Assembly (NCBI GenBank): GCA_024362935.1
Contig: JANCRA010000120.1
Span: 565,501 to 629,500, forward strand
Direction: 5' to 3'
Length of the DNA stretch: 64,000 nucleotides
From: Setophaga petechia
Taxonomy: Eukaryota > Chordata > Aves > Passeriformes > Parulidae
Shown: positions 1-14,327 of the stretch, piece by piece
Layout of the letters: the number at the start of each line of letters is the position of its first letter
Position numbering within the stretch: the stretch's first letter is position 1
Made by a program: the position numbers and the translations under genes
Notes under the pieces: generated by a model
What the model was told of the DNA's origin: nothing
Database searches by the model: none
What the model saw: the letters and a program-made list of their open reading frames with translations, nothing else

Positions 1-890
1 AGAAAACAGTACTTTCCCACTCTCTTGCCTTTCCCTTCACATTAATACTTGAAAGGAAGGCGTCTTAGACAACTTTCTTTTACATTTTGCAAAACACACT
101 GCAGACCTCTGTGCAACTTCTACAACACGATGGAAGTTGTTTAGTGAGCAGCAACGTTTTCCCCTTGCGAGACAGAGTGAAAAAGCTTCTTGCTTAGATG
201 TAGGTGACAAGAAACACTACAGTGCACTGAACAGCTAATTGCTACACAGCACTAGTACTGTGTTAGCAGCTTGCAAAGTGCTAGAAAACAGTACTTTCCC
301 ACTCTCTTGCCTTTCCCTTCACATCAATACTTGAAAGGAAGGCGTCTTAGACAACTTTCTTTTACATTTTGCAAAACACACTGCAGCCCTCTGTGCAACT
401 TCTACAACACAATGGAAGTTGTTTAGTGAGCAGCAACGTTTTCCCCATGCAAGACATAGTGAAAAAGCTATTTGCTCAGATGTAGGTATCAAGAACCACT
501 TACTGCTGTGCACTGACAAGCTAATTGCTACACAGCACTGCGATTGTGTTAGCAGCTTGCAAAGTGCTAGAAAACAGTACTTTCCCACTCTCTTGCCTTT
601 CCCTTCACATTAATACTTGAAAGGAAGGCGTCTTAGACAACTTTCTTTTTCTTGTGTCAAAAAACTCTGCAGCCCTCTCTGCAACATCTACAACACGATG
701 GAAGTTGTTTAGTGAGCAGGAAGGTTTTCTCCTTGGGAGACATAGTGAAAAAGCTATTTGCTTAGATGTAGGTGACAAGAAACACTTACTGCAGTGCAGT
801 GACAAGTTAATTGGTACACAGCACAGGGATTGTGTTAGCAGCTCTCAAAGTGATAGAAAACAGTACTTTCCCACTCTCTTGCCTTTCCCT

Positions 891-1176
891 TCACATTAAT
901 ACTTGAAAGGAAGGCGTCTTAGACAACTTTCTTTTTCTTGCTGCAAAACACACTGCAGCCCTCTGTGCAACTTCTAGAACACGATAGGAAATGTTTAGTG
1001 AGCAGGAAGGTTTTCTCCTTGCGAGACATAGTGAAAAAGCTTTTTGCTTAGATGTAGGTGACAAGAAACACTTACTGCAGTGCACTGAACAGCTAACTGC
1101 TACACAGCACTAGGATTGTGTTAGCAGCTTGCAAAGTGCTAGAAAACAGTACTTTCCCACTCTCTTGCCTTTCCCT
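891..1176 (+). repeat. Reference class C' monomer
   Basis: A representative of the class with CTTGCTGCAAAACACACTG followed by CTTCTAGAACACGATAGGAA. It shares the TTCTAGAA pair with class C but lacks the TTACAG acceptor-like end. Related copies include 8039 and 13471. Confidence 0.85.
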
Positions 1177-4100
1177 TCACATTAATACTTGAAAGGAAGG
1201 CGTCTTAGACAACTTTATTTTACATTTTGCAAAACACACTGCTGCCCTCTGTGCAACTTCTACAACACGATGGAAGTTGTTTAGTGAGCAGCAACGTTTT
1301 CCCCTTGCGAGACAAAGGGAAAAAGCTATTTGCTCAGATGTAGGTATCAAGAAACACTTACTGCCGTGCACTGACAAGCTAATTGCTACACAGCACTGGG
1401 ATTGTGTTAGCAGCTTGCAAAGTGCTAGAAAACAGTACTTTCCCACTCTCTTGCCTTTCCCTACACATTAATACTTGAAAGGAAGGCGTCTTAGACAACT
1501 TTCTTTTTCTTGATACAGAACACACAGCAGCCCTCTGTTCAACTTCTAGAACATGATAGGAAATGTTTAGTGAGCAAGAAAGTTTTCTCCTTGGGAGACA
1601 TAGTGAAAAAGCTTTTTGCTTAGATGTAGGTGACAAGAAACACTTACTGCAGTGCACTGAACAGCTAACTGCTACACAGCACTAGGATTGTGTTAGCAGC
1701 TTGCAAAGTGCTAGGAAACAGTACTTTCCCACTCTCTTGCCTTTCCCTTCACATTAATACTTGAAAGGAAGGCGTCTTAGACAACTTTCTTTTACATTTT
1801 GCAAAACACACTGCTGCCGTCTGTGCAACTTCTACAACACGATGGAAGTTGTTTAGTGAGCAGGAACGTTTTCCCCTTGCGAGACAAAGGGAAAAAGCTA
1901 TTTGCTCAGATGTAGTTATCAAGAAACACTTACTGCCGTGCACTGACAAGCTAATTGCTACACAGCACTGCGATTGTGTTAGCAGCTTGCAAAGTGCTAG
2001 AAAACAGTACTTTCCCACTCTCTTGCCTTTCCCTTCACATTAATACTTGAAAGGAAGGCGTCTTTGACAACTTTCTTTTTCTTGCTGCAAAACACACTGC
2101 AGCCCTCTGTGCAACTTCTAGAACACGATAGGAAATGTTTAGTGAGCAGGAAGGTTTTCTCCTTGCGAGACATAGTGAAAAAGGTTTTGCTTACATATAG
2201 GTGACAAGAAACACTTACTGCAGTGCACTGAACAGCTAATTGCTACACAGAACTGCGATTGTGTTAGCAGCTTGCAAAGTGCTAGAAAACAGTACTTTCC
2301 CACTCTCTTGCCTTTCCCTTCACATTAATACTTGAAAGGAAGGCGTCTTAGACAACTTTCTTTTTCTTGTTACAGAACACACTGCAGCCCTCTGTGCAAC
2401 TTCTAGAACACGATAGGAGATGTTTAGTGAGCAAGAAGGTTTTCTCCTTGCGAGACAGATTGAAAAAGCTATTTGCTTAGATGTAGGTGACAAGAAACAC
2501 TTACTGCAGTGCACTGAAAAGCTAACTGCTACACAGCACTGCGATTGTGTTAGCAGCCTGCAAAGTGCTAGAAAACAGTACTTTCCCACTCTCTTGCCTT
2601 TCCCTTCACATTAATACTTGAAAGGAAGGCATCTTAGACAACTTTCTTTTGCATTTTGCAAAACACACTGCAGCCGTCTGTGCAACTTCTACAACACGAT
2701 GGAAGTTGTTTAGTGAGCAGGAACGTTTTCCCCTTGCGAGACAAAGGGAAAAAGCTATTTGCTCAGATGTAGTTATCAAGAAACACTTACTGCAGTGCAC
2801 TGACAAGCTAATTGCTACACAGCACTGCGTTTGTGTTAGCAGCTTGCAAAGTGCTAGAAAACAGTACTTTCCCACTCTCTTGCCTTTCCCTTCACATTAA
2901 TACTTGAAAGGAAGGCGTGTTAGACAACTTTCTTTTTCTTGCTGCAAAACACACTGCAGCCCTCTGTGCAACTTCTAGAACACGATAGGAAATGTTTAGT
3001 GAGCAGGAAGGTTTTCTCCTTGCGAGACATAGTGAAAAACCTTTTTGCTTCGACATAGGTGACAAGAAACACTTACTGCAGTGCACTGAACAGCTAATTG
3101 CTACACAGCACTAGGATTGTGTTAGCAGCCTGCAAAGTGCTAGAAAACAGTACTTTCCCACTCTCTTGCCTTTCCCTTAACATTAATACTTGAAAGGAAG
3201 GCGTCTTAGATAACTTTCTTTTTCTTGTGTCAAAAAACTCTGCAGCCCTCTCTGCAACATCTACAACACGATGGAAGTTGTTTAGTGAGCAGGAAGGTTT
3301 TCTCCTTGCGAGACATAGTGAAAAAGCTATTTGCTTAGATGTAGGTGACAAGAAACACTTACTGCAGTGCACTGAAAAGCTAACTGCTACACAGCACTGC
3401 GATTGTGTTAGCAGCCTGCAAAGTGCTAGAAAACAGTACTTTCCCACTCTCTTGCCTTTCCCTTCACATTAATACTTGAAAGGAAGGCATCTTAGACAAC
3501 TTTCTTTTTCTTGTGTCAAAAAACTCTGCAGCCCTCTCTGTAACATCTACAACACGATGGCAGTTGTTTAGTGAGCAGGAAGGTTTTTTCCTTGCGAGAC
3601 ATAGTGAAAAAGCTTTTTCCTTAGATGTAGGTAAAAAGAAACCCTTACTGCAGTGCACTGAATAGCTAACTGCTACACAGCACTAGGACTGTGTTAGCAG
3701 CTTGCAAAGTGCTAGAAAACAGTACTTTCCCACTCTCTTGCCTTTCCCTTCACATTAATACTTGAAAGGAAGGCGTCTTAGACAACTTTCTTTTACATTT
3801 TGCAAAACACACTGCAGCCCTCTGTGCAACTTCTACAACACGATGGAAGTTGTTTAGTGAGCAGCAACGTTTTCCCCTTGCGAGACATAGTGAAAAAGCT
3901 TCTTGCTTAGATGTAGGTGACAAGAAACACTTACTGCAGTGCACTGAACAGCTAATTGCTACACAGAACTGCGATTGTGTTAGCAGCTTGCAAAGTGCTA
4001 GAAAACAGTACTTTCCCACTCTCTTGCCTTTCCCTTCACATTAATACTTGAAAGGAAGGCGTCTTAGACAACTTTCTTTTACATTTTGCAAAACACACTG

Positions 4101-4607
4101 CAGCCCTCTGTGCAACTTCTACAACACAATGGAAGTTGTTTAGTGAGCAGCAGCGTTTTCCCCATGCGAGACGTAGTGAAAAAGCTATTTGCTCAGATGT
4201 AGGTATCAAGAAACACTTACTGCTGTGCACTGACAAGCTAATTGCTACACAGCACTGCGATTGTGTTAGCAGCTTGCAAAGTGCTAGAAAACAGTACTTT
4301 CCCACTCTCTTGCCTTTCCCTTCACATTAATACTTGAAAGGAAGGCGTCTTAGACAACTTTCTTTTTCTTGTGTCAAAAAACTCTGCAGCCCTCTCTGCA
4401 ACATCTACAACACGATGGAAGTTGTTTAGTGAGCAGGAAGGTTTTCTCCTTGCGAGACATAGTGAAAAAGCTATTTGCTTAGATGTAGGTGACAAGAAAC
4501 ACTTACTGCAGTGCAGTGACAAGTTAATTGGTACACAGCACAGGGATTGTGTTAGCAGCCTGCAAAGTGCTAGAAAACAGTACTTTCCCACTCTCTTGCC
4601 TTTCCCT

Positions 4608-6035
4608 TCACATTAATACTTGAAAGGAAGGCATCTTAGACAACTTTCTTTTTCTTGTGTCAAAAAACTCTGCAGCCCTCTCTGCATTATCTACAACACG
4701 ATGGAAGTTGTTTAGTGAGCAGGAAGGTTTTCTCCTTGCGGGACATAGTGAAAAACCTATTTGCTTAGATGTAGGTGACAAGAAACACTTACTGCCGTGC
4801 ACTGAACAGCTAATTGCTACACAGAACTGGGATTGTGTTAGCAGCTTGCAAAGTGCTAGAAAACAGTACTTTCCCACTCTCTTGCCTTTCCCTTCACATT
4901 AATACTTGAAAGGAAGGCATCTTAGACAACTTTCTTTTTCTTGTGTCAAAAAACTCTGCAGCCCTCTCTGCAACATCTACAACACGATGGAAGTTGTTTA
5001 GTGAGCAGGAAGGTTTTTTCCTTGCGAGACATAGTGAAAAAGCTTTTTCCTTAGATGTAGGTAAAAAGAAACACTTACTGCAGTGCACTGAACAGCTAAC
5101 TGCTACCCAGCACTAGGACTGTGTTAGCAGCTTGCAAAGTGCTAGAAAACAGTACTTTCCCACTCTCTTGCCTTTCCCTTCACATTAATACTTGAAAGGA
5201 AGGCGTCTTAGACAACTTTCTTTTACATTTTGCAAAACACACTGCAGCCCTCTGTGCAACTTCTACAACACGATGGAAGTTGTTTAGTGAGCAGCAACGT
5301 TTTCCCCTTGCGAGCAAAGTGAAAAAGCTATTTGCTCAGATGTAGGTATCAAGAAACACTTACTGCCGTGCACTGACAAGCTAATTGCTACACAGCACTG
5401 CGATTGTGTTAGCAGCTTGCAAAGTGCTAGAAAACAGTACTTTCCCACTCTCTTGCCTTTCCCTACACATTAATACTTGAAAGGAAGGCGTCTTAGACAA
5501 CTTTCTTTTTCTTGTTACAGAACACACTGCAGCCCTCTGTGCAACTTCTGGAACACGATAGGAGATGTTTAGTGAGCAGGAAGGTTTTCTCCTTGCGAGA
5601 CAGAGTGAAAAAGCTATTTGCTTAGATGTAGGTGACAAGAAACACTTACTGCAGTGCAGTGACAAGTTAATTGGTACACAGCACTGGGATTGTGTTAGCA
5701 GCTCTCAAAGTGATAGAAAACAGTACTTTCCCACTCTCTTGCCTTTCCCTTCACATTAATACTTGAAAGGAAGGCATCTTAGAAACTTTCTTTTTCTTGT
5801 GTCAAAAAACTCTGCAGCCCTCTCTGCAACATCTACATCACGATGGAATTTGTTTAGTGAGCAGGAAGGTTTTCTCCTTGCGGGACATAGTGAAAAAGCT
5901 TTTTGCTTAGATGTAGGTGACAAGAAACACTTACTGCAGTGCACTGAACAGCTAACTGCTACACAGCACTAGGACTGTGTTAGCAGCTTGCAAAGTGCTA
6001 GAAAACAGTACTTTCCCACTCTCTTGCCTTTCCCT
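4608..6035 (+). repeat. Five-monomer module shared by left and right domains
   Basis: Order: CTGCATTATC class B (4608), TTTTTCCTTGCG variant (4894), GCGAGCAAAGTG class A variant (5180), CTTCTGGAACACG class C (about 5465), and the CTACATCACGATGGAATTTG variant (about 5752). The same order occurs at 10040-11467 and, about 38 kb away, at 42971-44397. A shortened form lies at 47701-48557, and a chimeric form, whose first two members are fused into one monomer, at 52840-53696. Confidence 0.8.
4894..5179 (+). repeat. Reference TTTTTCCTTGCG variant monomer
   Basis: A class B derivative with GGAAGGTTTTTTCCTTGCG and GCTTTTTCCTTAGATGTAGG followed by TAAAAAGAAAC. Copies occur at 3464, 8896, 10326, 20615, 28335, 31638, 43257, 47987, 52840 and 60017. 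It is useful as a landmark for block duplications across the window. Confidence 0.88.
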
Positions 6036-8895
6036 TCACATCAATACTTGAAAGGAAGGCGTCTTAGACAACTTTCTTTTACATTTTGCAAAACACACTG
6101 CAGCCCTCTGTGCAACTTCTACAACACGATGGAAGTTCTTTAGTGAGCAGGAACGTTTTCCCCTTGCGAGACAAAGGGAAAAAGCTATTTGCTCAGATGT
6201 AGGTATCAAGAAACACTTACTGCCGTGCACTGACAAGCTAATTGCTACACAGCACTGCGATTGTGTTAGCAGCTTGCAAAGTGCTAGAAAACAGTACTTT
6301 CCCACTCTCTTGCCTTTCCCTACACATTAATACTTGAAAGGAAGGCGTCTTAGACAACTTTCTTTTTCTTGTTACAGAACACACTGCAGCCCTCTGTGCA
6401 ACTTCTAGAGCACGATAGGAGATGTTTAATGAGCAGGAAGGTTTTCTTCTTGCGAGACAGAGTGAAAAAGTTATTTGCTTAGATGTAGGTGACAAGAAAC
6501 ACTTACTGCAGTGCAGTGACAAGTTAATTAGTACACAGCACTGGGATTGTGTTAGCAGCGCTCAAAGTGATAGAAAACAGTACTTTCCCACTCTCTTGCC
6601 TTTCCCTTCACATTAATACTTGAAAGGAAGGCGTCTTAGACAACTTTCTTTTACATTTTGCAAAACACACTGCAGCCGTCTGTGCAACTTCTACAACACG
6701 ATGGAAGTTGTTTAGTGAGCAGGAACGTTTTCCCCTTGCGAGACAAAGGGAAAAAGCTATTTGCTCAGATGTAGTTATCAAGAAACACTTACTGCCGTGC
6801 ACTGACAAGCTAATTGCTACACAGCACTGGGATTGTGTTAGCAGCTCTCAAAGTGATAGAAAACAGTACTTTCCCACTCTCTTGCCTTTCCCTTCACATT
6901 AATACTTGAAAGGAAGGCGTCTTAGACAACTTTCTTTTTCTTGCTGCAAAACACACTGCAGCCCTCTGTGCAACTTCTAGAACACGATAGGAAATGTTTA
7001 GTGAGCAGGAAGGTTTTCTCCTTGCGAGACATATAGTGAAAAAGCTTTTTGGTTCGATATAGGTGACAAGAAACACTTACTGCAGTGCACTGAACAGCTA
7101 ACTGCTACACAGCACTGCGATTGTGTTAGCAGCTTGCAAAGTGCTAGAAAACAGTACTTTCCCACTCTCTTGCCTTTCCCTTCACATTAATACTTGAAAG
7201 GAAGGCGTCTTAGACAACTTTCTTTTACGTTTTGCAAAACACACTGCAGCCCTCTGTGCAACTTCTACAACACGATGGAAGTTGTTTAGTGAGCAGCAAC
7301 GTTTTCCCCTTGCGAGACATAGTGAAAAAGCTTCTTGCTTAGATGTAGGTGACAGGAAACACTTACTGCAGTGCACTGAACAGCTAACTGCTACACAGCA
7401 CTAGTACTGTGTTACCAGCTTGCAAAGTGCTAGAAAACAGTACTTTCCCACTCTCTTGCCTTTCCCTTCACATTAATACTTGAAAGGAAGGCGTCTTTGA
7501 CAACTTTCTTTTATATTTTGCAAAACACACTGCAGCCCTCTGTGCAACTTCTACAACACGATGGAAGTTGTTTAGTGAGCAGCAACGTTTTCCCCATGCG
7601 AGACATAGTGAAAAAGCTATTTGCTCAGATGTAGGTATCAAGAAACACTTGCTGCCGTGCACTGACAAGCTAATTGCTACACAGCACTGCGATTGTGTTA
7701 GCAGCTTGCAAAGTGCTAGAAAACAGTACTTTCCCACTCTCTTGCCTTTCCCTTCACATTAATACTTGAAAGGAAGGCGTCTTAGACAACTTTCTTTTTC
7801 TTGTGTAAAAAAACTCTGCAGCCCTCTCTGCAACATCTACAACACGATGGAAGTTGTTTAGTGAGCAGGAAGGTTTTCTCCTTGGAGACATAGTGAAAAA
7901 GCTATTTGCTTAGATGTAGGTGACAAGAAACACTTACTGCAGTGCAGTGACAAGTTAATTGGTACACAGCACAGGGATTGTGTTAGCAGCTCTCAAAGTG
8001 ATAGAAAACAGTACTTTCCCACTCTCTTGCCTTTCCCTTCACATTAATTCTTGAAAGGAAGGCGTCTTAGACAACTTTCTTTTTCTTGCTGCAAAACACA
8101 CTGCAGCCCTCTGTGCAACTTCTAGAACACGATAGGAAATGTTTAGTGAGCAGGAAGGTTTTCTCCTTGCGAGACATAGTGAAAAAGCTTTTTGCTTAGA
8201 TGTAGGTGACAAGAAACACTTACTGCAGTGCACTGAACAGCTAACTGCTACACAGCACTGGGATTGTGTTAGCAGCTTGCAAAGTGCTAGAAAACAGTAC
8301 TTTCCCACTCTCTTGCCTTTCCCTTCACATTAATACTTGAAAGGAAGGCGTCTTAGACAACTTTCTTGTACATTTTGCAAAACACACTGCTGCCGTCTGT
8401 GCAACTTCTACAACACGATGGAAGTTGTTTAGTGAGCAGCAACGTTTTCCCCTTGCGAGACAAAGGGAAAAAGCTATTTGCTCAGATGTAGGTATCAAGA
8501 AACACTTACTGCCGTGCACTGACAAGCTAATTGCTACACAGCACTGGGATTGTGTTAGCAGCTTGCAAAGTGCTAGAAAACAGTACTTTCCCACTCTCTT
8601 GCCTTTCCCTACACATTAATACTTGAAAGGAAGGCGTCTTAGACAACTTTATTTTCTTGTTACAGAACACACAGCAGCCCTCTGTTCAACTTCTCGAACA
8701 CGATAGGAAATGTTTAGTGAGCAAGAAGGTTTTCTCCTTGGGAGACATAGTGAAAAAGCTTTTTGCTTAGATGTAGGTGACAAGAAACACTTACTGCAGT
8801 GCACTGAAAAGCTAACTGCTACACAGCACTGCGATTGTGTTAGCAGCCTGCAAAGTGCTAGAAAACAGTACTTTCCCACTCTCTTGCCTTTCCCT

Positions 8896-11800
8896 TCACA
8901 TTAATACTTGAAAGGAAGGCATCTTAGACAACTTTCTTTTTCTTGTGTCAAAAAACTCTGCAGCCCTCTCTGTAACATCTACAACACGATGGAAGTTGTT
9001 TAGTGAGCAGGAAGGTTTTTTCCTTGCGAGACATAGTGAAAAAGCTTTTTCCTTAGATGTAGGTAAAAAGAAACCCTTACTGCAGAGCACTGAAAAGCTA
9101 ACTGCTACACAGCACTGGGATTGTGTTAGCAGCTTGCAAAGTGCTAGAAAACAGTACTTTCCCACTCTCTTGCCTTTCCCTTCACATTAATACTTGAAAG
9201 GAAGGCGTCTTAGACAACTTTCTTTTACATTTTGCAAAACACACTGCAGCCCTCTGTGCAACTTCTACAACACGATGGAAGTTGTTTAGTGAGCAGGAAG
9301 GTTTTCTCCTTGCGGGACATAGTGAAAAAGCTATTTGCTTAGATGTAGGTGACAAGAAACACTTACTGCAGTGCACTGAACAGCTAATTGCTACACAGCA
9401 CTAGTACTGTGTTAGCAGCTTGCAAAGTGCTAGAAAACAGTACTTTCCCACTCTCTTGCCTTTCCCTTCACATTAATACTTGAAAGGAAGGCGTCTTAGA
9501 CAACTTTCTTTTACATTTTGCAAAACACACTGCAGCCCTCTGTGCAACTTCTACAACACAATGGAAGTTGTTTAGTGAGCAGCAACGTTTTCCCCATGCG
9601 AGACATAGTGAAAAAGCTATTTGCTCAGATGTAGGTATCAAGAAACACTTACTGCTGTGCCCTGACAAGCTAATTGCTACACAGCACTGCGATTGTGTTA
9701 GCAGCTTGCAAAGTGCTAGAAAACAGTACTTTCCCACTCTCTTGTCTTTCCCTTCACATTAATACTTGAAAGGAAGGCGTCTTAGACAACTTTCTTTTTC
9801 TTGTGTCAAAAAACTCTGCAGCCCTCTCTGCAACATCTACAACACGATGGAAGTTGTTTAGTGAGCAGGAAGGTTTTCTCCTTGCGAGACATAGTGAAAA
9901 AGCTATTTGCTTAGATGTAGGTGACAAGAAACACTTACTGCAGTGCAGTGACAAGTTAATTGGTACACAGCACAGGGATTGTGTTAGCAGCCTGCAAAGT
10001 GCTAGAAAACAGTACTTTCCCACTCTCTTGCCTTTCCCTTCACATTAATACTTGAAAGGAAGGCATCTTAGACAACTTTCTTTTTCTTGTGTCAAAAAAC
10101 TCTGCAGCCCTCTCTGCATTATCTACAACACGATGGAAGTTGTTTAGTGAGCAGGAAGGTTTTCTCCTTGCGGGACATAGTGAAAAACCTATTTGCTTAG
10201 ATGTAGGTGACAAGAAACACTTACTGCCGTGCACTGAACAGCTAATTGCTACACAGAACTGGGATTGTGTTAGCAGCTTGCAAAGTGCTAGAAAACAGTA
10301 CTTTCCCACTCTCTTGCCTTTCCCTTCACATTAATACTTGAAAGGAAGGCATCTTAGACAACTTTCTTTTTCTTGTGTCAAAAAACTCTGCAGCCCTCTC
10401 TGCAACATCTACAACACGATGGAAGTTGTTTAGTGAGCAGGAAGGTTTTTTCCTTGCGAGACATAGTGAAAAAGCTTTTTCCTTAGATGTAGGTAAAAAG
10501 AAACACTTACTGCAGTGCACTGAACAGCTAACTGCTACCCAGCACTAGGACTGTGTTAGCAGCTTGCAAAGTGCTAGAAAACAGTACTTTCCCACTCTCT
10601 TGCCTTTCCCTTCACATTATTACTTGAAAGGAAGGCGTCTTAGACAACTTTCTTTTACATTTTGCAAAACACACTGCAGCCCTCTGTGCAACTTCTACAA
10701 CACGATGGAAGTTGTTTAGTGAGCAGCAACGTTTTCCCCTTGCGAGCAAAGTGAAAAAGCTATTTGCTCAGATGTAGGTATCAAGAAACACTTACTGCCG
10801 TGCACTGACAAGCTAATTGCTACACAGCACTGCGATTGTGTTAGCAGCTTGCAAAGTGCTAGAAAACAGTACTTTCCCACTCTCTTGCCTTTCCCTACAC
10901 ATTAATACTTGAAAGGAAGGCGTCTTAGACAACTTTCTTTTTCTTGTTACAGAACACACTGCAGCCCTCTGTGCAACTTCTGGAACACGATAGGAGATGT
11001 TTAGTGAGCAGGAAGGTTTTCTCCTTGCGAGACAGAGTGAAAAAGCTATTTGCTTAGATGTAGGTGACAAGAAACACTTACTGCAGTGCACTGAACAGCT
11101 AACTGCTACACAGCACTAGGACTGTGATAGCAGCTTGCAAAGTGCTAGAAAACAGTACTTTCCCACTCTCTTGCCTTTCCCTTCACATTAATACTTGAAA
11201 GGAAGGCATCTTAGAAACTTTCTTTTTCTTGTGTCAAAAAACTCTGCAGCCCTCTCTGCAACATCTACATCACGATGGAATTTGTTTAGTGAGCAGGAAG
11301 GTTTTCTCCTTGCGGGACATAGTGAAAAAGCTTTTTGCTTAGATGTAGGTGACAAGAAACACTTACTGCAGTGCACTGAACAGCTAACTGCTACACAGCA
11401 CTAGGACTGTGTTAGCAGCTTGCAAAGTGCTAGAAAACAGTACTTTCCCACTCTCTTGCCTTTCCCTTCACATTAATACTTGAAAGGAAGGCGTCTTAGA
11501 CAACTTTCTTTTACATTTTGCAAAACACACTGCAGCCGTCTGTGCAACTTCTACAACACGATGGAAGTTCTTTAGTGAGCAGGAACGTTTTCCCCTTGCG
11601 AGGCAAAGGGAAAAAGCTATTTGCTCAGATGTAGGTATCAAGAAACACTTACTGCCGTGCACTGACAAGCTAATTGCTACACAGCACTGCGATTGTGTTA
11701 GCAGCTTGCAAAGTGCTAGAAAACAGTACTTTCCCACTCTCTTGCCTTTCCCTACACATTAATACTTGAAAGGAAGGCGTCTTAGACAACTTTCTTTTTC

Positions 11801-14327
11801 TTGTTACAGAACACACTGCAGCCCTCTGTGCAACTTCTAGAGCACGATAGGAGATGTTTAATGAGCAGGAAGGTTTTCTTCTTGCGAGACAGAGTGAAAA
11901 AATTATTTGCTTAGATGTTGGTGACAAGAAACACTTACTGCAGTGCAGTGACAAGTTAATTAGTACACAGCACTGGGATTGTGTTAGCAGCGCTCAAAGT
12001 GATAGAAAACAGTACTTTCCCACTCTCTTGCCTTTCCCTTCACATTAATACTTGAAAGGAAGGCGTCTTAGACAACTTTCTTTTACATTTTGCAAAACAC
12101 ACTGCAGCCGTCTGTGCAACTTCTACAACACGATGGAAGTTGTTTAGTGAGCAGGAACGTTTTCCCCTTGCGAGACAAAGGGAAAAAGCTATTTGCTCAG
12201 ATGTAGTTATCAAGAAACACTTACTGCCGTGCACTGAAAAGCTAATTGCTACACAGCACTGGGATTGTGTTAGCAGCTCTCAAAGTGATAGAAAACAGTA
12301 CTTTCCCACTCTCTTGCCTTTCCCTTCACATTAATACTTGAAAGGAAGGCGTCTTAGACAACTTTCTTTTTCTTGCTGCAAAACACACTGCAGCCCTCTG
12401 TGCAACTTCTAGAACACGATAGGAAATGTTTAGTGAGCAGGAAGGTTTTCTCCTTGCGAGACATATAGTGAAAAAGCTTTTTGGTTCGATATAGGTGACA
12501 AGAAACACTTACTGCAGTGCACTGAACAGCTAACTGCTACACAGCACTGCGATTGTGTTAGCAGCTTGCAAAGTGCTAGAAAACAGTACTTTCCCACTCT
12601 CTTGCCTTTCCCTTCACATTAATACTTGAAAGGAAGGCGTCTTAGACAACTTTCTTTTACGTTTTGCAAAACACACTGCAGCCCTCTGTGCAACTTCTAC
12701 AACACGATGGAAGTTGTTTAGTGAGCAGCAACGTTTTCCCCTTGCGAGACATAGTGAAAAAGCTTCTTGCTTAGATGTAGGTGACAGGAAACACTTACTG
12801 CAGTGCACTGAACAGCTAACTGCTACACAGCACTAGTACTGTGTTACCAGCTTGCAAAGTGCTAGAAAACAGTACTTTCCCACTCTCTTGCCTTTCCCTT
12901 CACATTAATACTTGAAAGGAAGGCGTCTTAGACAACTTTCTTTTATATTTTGCAAAACACACTGCAGCCCTCTGTGCAACTTCTACAACACGATGGAAGT
13001 TGTTTAGTGAGCAGCAACGTTTTCCCCATGCGAGACATAGTGAAAAAGCTATTTGCTCAGATGTAGGTATCAAGAAACACTTGCTGCCGTGCACTGACAA
13101 GCTAATTGCTACACAGCACTGCGATTGTATTAGCAGCTTGCAAAGTGCTAGAAAACAGTACTTTCCCACTCTCTTGCCTTTCCCTTCACATTAATACTTG
13201 AAAGGAAGGCGTCTTAGACAACTTTCTTTTTCTTGTGTCAAAAAACTCTGCAGCCCTCTCTGCAACATCTACAACACGATGGAAGTTGTTTAGTGAGCAG
13301 GAAGGTTTTCTCCTTGGAGACATAGTGAAAAAGCTATTTGCTTAGATGTAGGTGACAAGAAACACTTACTGCAGTGCAGTGACAAGTTAATTGGTACACA
13401 GCACAGGGATTGTGTTAGCAGCTCTCAAAGTGATAGAAAACAGTACTTTCCCACTCTCTTGCCTTTCCCTTCACATTAATTCTTGAAAGGAAGGCGTCTT
13501 AGACAACTTTCTTTTTCTTGCTGCAAAACACACTGCAGCCCTCTGTGCAACTTCTAGAACACGATAGGAAATGTTTAGTGAGCAGGAAGGTTTTCTCCTT
13601 GCGAGACATAGTGAAAAAGCTTTTTGCTTAGATGTAGGTGACAAGAAACACTTACTGGAGTGCACTGAACAGCTAACTGCTACACAGCACTAGGATTGTG
13701 TTAGCAGCTTGCAAAGTGCTAGAAAACAATACTTTCCCACTCTCTTGCCTTTCCCTTCACATTAATACTTGAAAGGAAGGCGTCTTAGACAACTTTCTTG
13801 TACATTTTGCAAAACACACTGCTGCCGTCTGTGCAACTTCTACAACACGATGGAAGTTGTTTAGTGAGCAGCAACGTTTTCCCCTTGCGAGACAAAGGGA
13901 AAAAGCTATTTGCTCAGATGTAGGTATCAAGAAACACTTACTGCCGTGCACTGACAAGCTAATTGCTACACAGCACTGGGATTGTGTTAGCAGCTTGCAA
14001 AGTGCTAGAAAACAGTACTTTCCCACTCTCTTGCCTTTCCCTACACATTAATACTTGAAAGGAAGGCGTCTTAGACAACTTTATTTTCTTGTTACAGAAC
14101 ACACAGCAGCCCTCTGTTCAACTTCTCGAACACGATAGGAAATGTTTAGTGAGCAAGAAGGTTTTCTCCTTGGGAGACATAGTGAAAAAGCTTTTTGCTT
14201 AGATGTAGGTGACAAGAAACACTTACTGCAGTGCACTGAACAGCTAACTGCTACACAGCACTAGGATTGTGTTAGCAGCTTGCAAAGTGCTAGGAAACAG
14301 TACTTTCCCACTCTCTTGCCTTTCCCT
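8896..14327 (+). repeat. 19-monomer higher-order repeat, copy 2
   Basis: Second copy of the 5,432 bp unit. It shares monomer order and rare variants with copy 1. It differs at 9182-9467 (a class B/A hybrid instead of the GCTTCTTGC variant) and at about 11087-11147, where the tail is the GAACAGCTAACTGC form rather than GACAAGTTAATTGG. The last monomer (14043) also begins the 26-monomer register with 21473. Confidence 0.88.

Larger units (their letters stand above)
3464..8895 (+). repeat. 19-monomer higher-order repeat, copy 1
   Basis: Nineteen monomers (5,432 bp) whose order of variants is repeated in the next 5,432 bp. Pairs include 4036/9468, 4322/9754, 4608/10040, 4894/10326, 6322/11754, 6894/12326, 7182/12614 and 8325/13757, all at the same offset. 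Shared private marks include the 2-bp insertion ACATATAGTG and the deletion GCGAGCAAAGTG. Exceptions are the second monomer (3750 versus 9182), the tail at 5655-5715, and the tail after about 8800, suggesting conversion or crossover tracts. Confidence 0.88.

Noticed and set aside
1213..1222. AATAAA polyadenylation signal on the minus strand (TTTATT variant)
   Set aside because: Found only in a few single-base variants (near 1213, 8650, 14082) and not linked to any gene structure.
7050..7066. GGTTCGAT resembling an RNA polymerase III B box
   Set aside because: It is a rare variant of the normal GCTTAGATGTAGG stretch, incomplete as a B box, with no matching A box or terminator.
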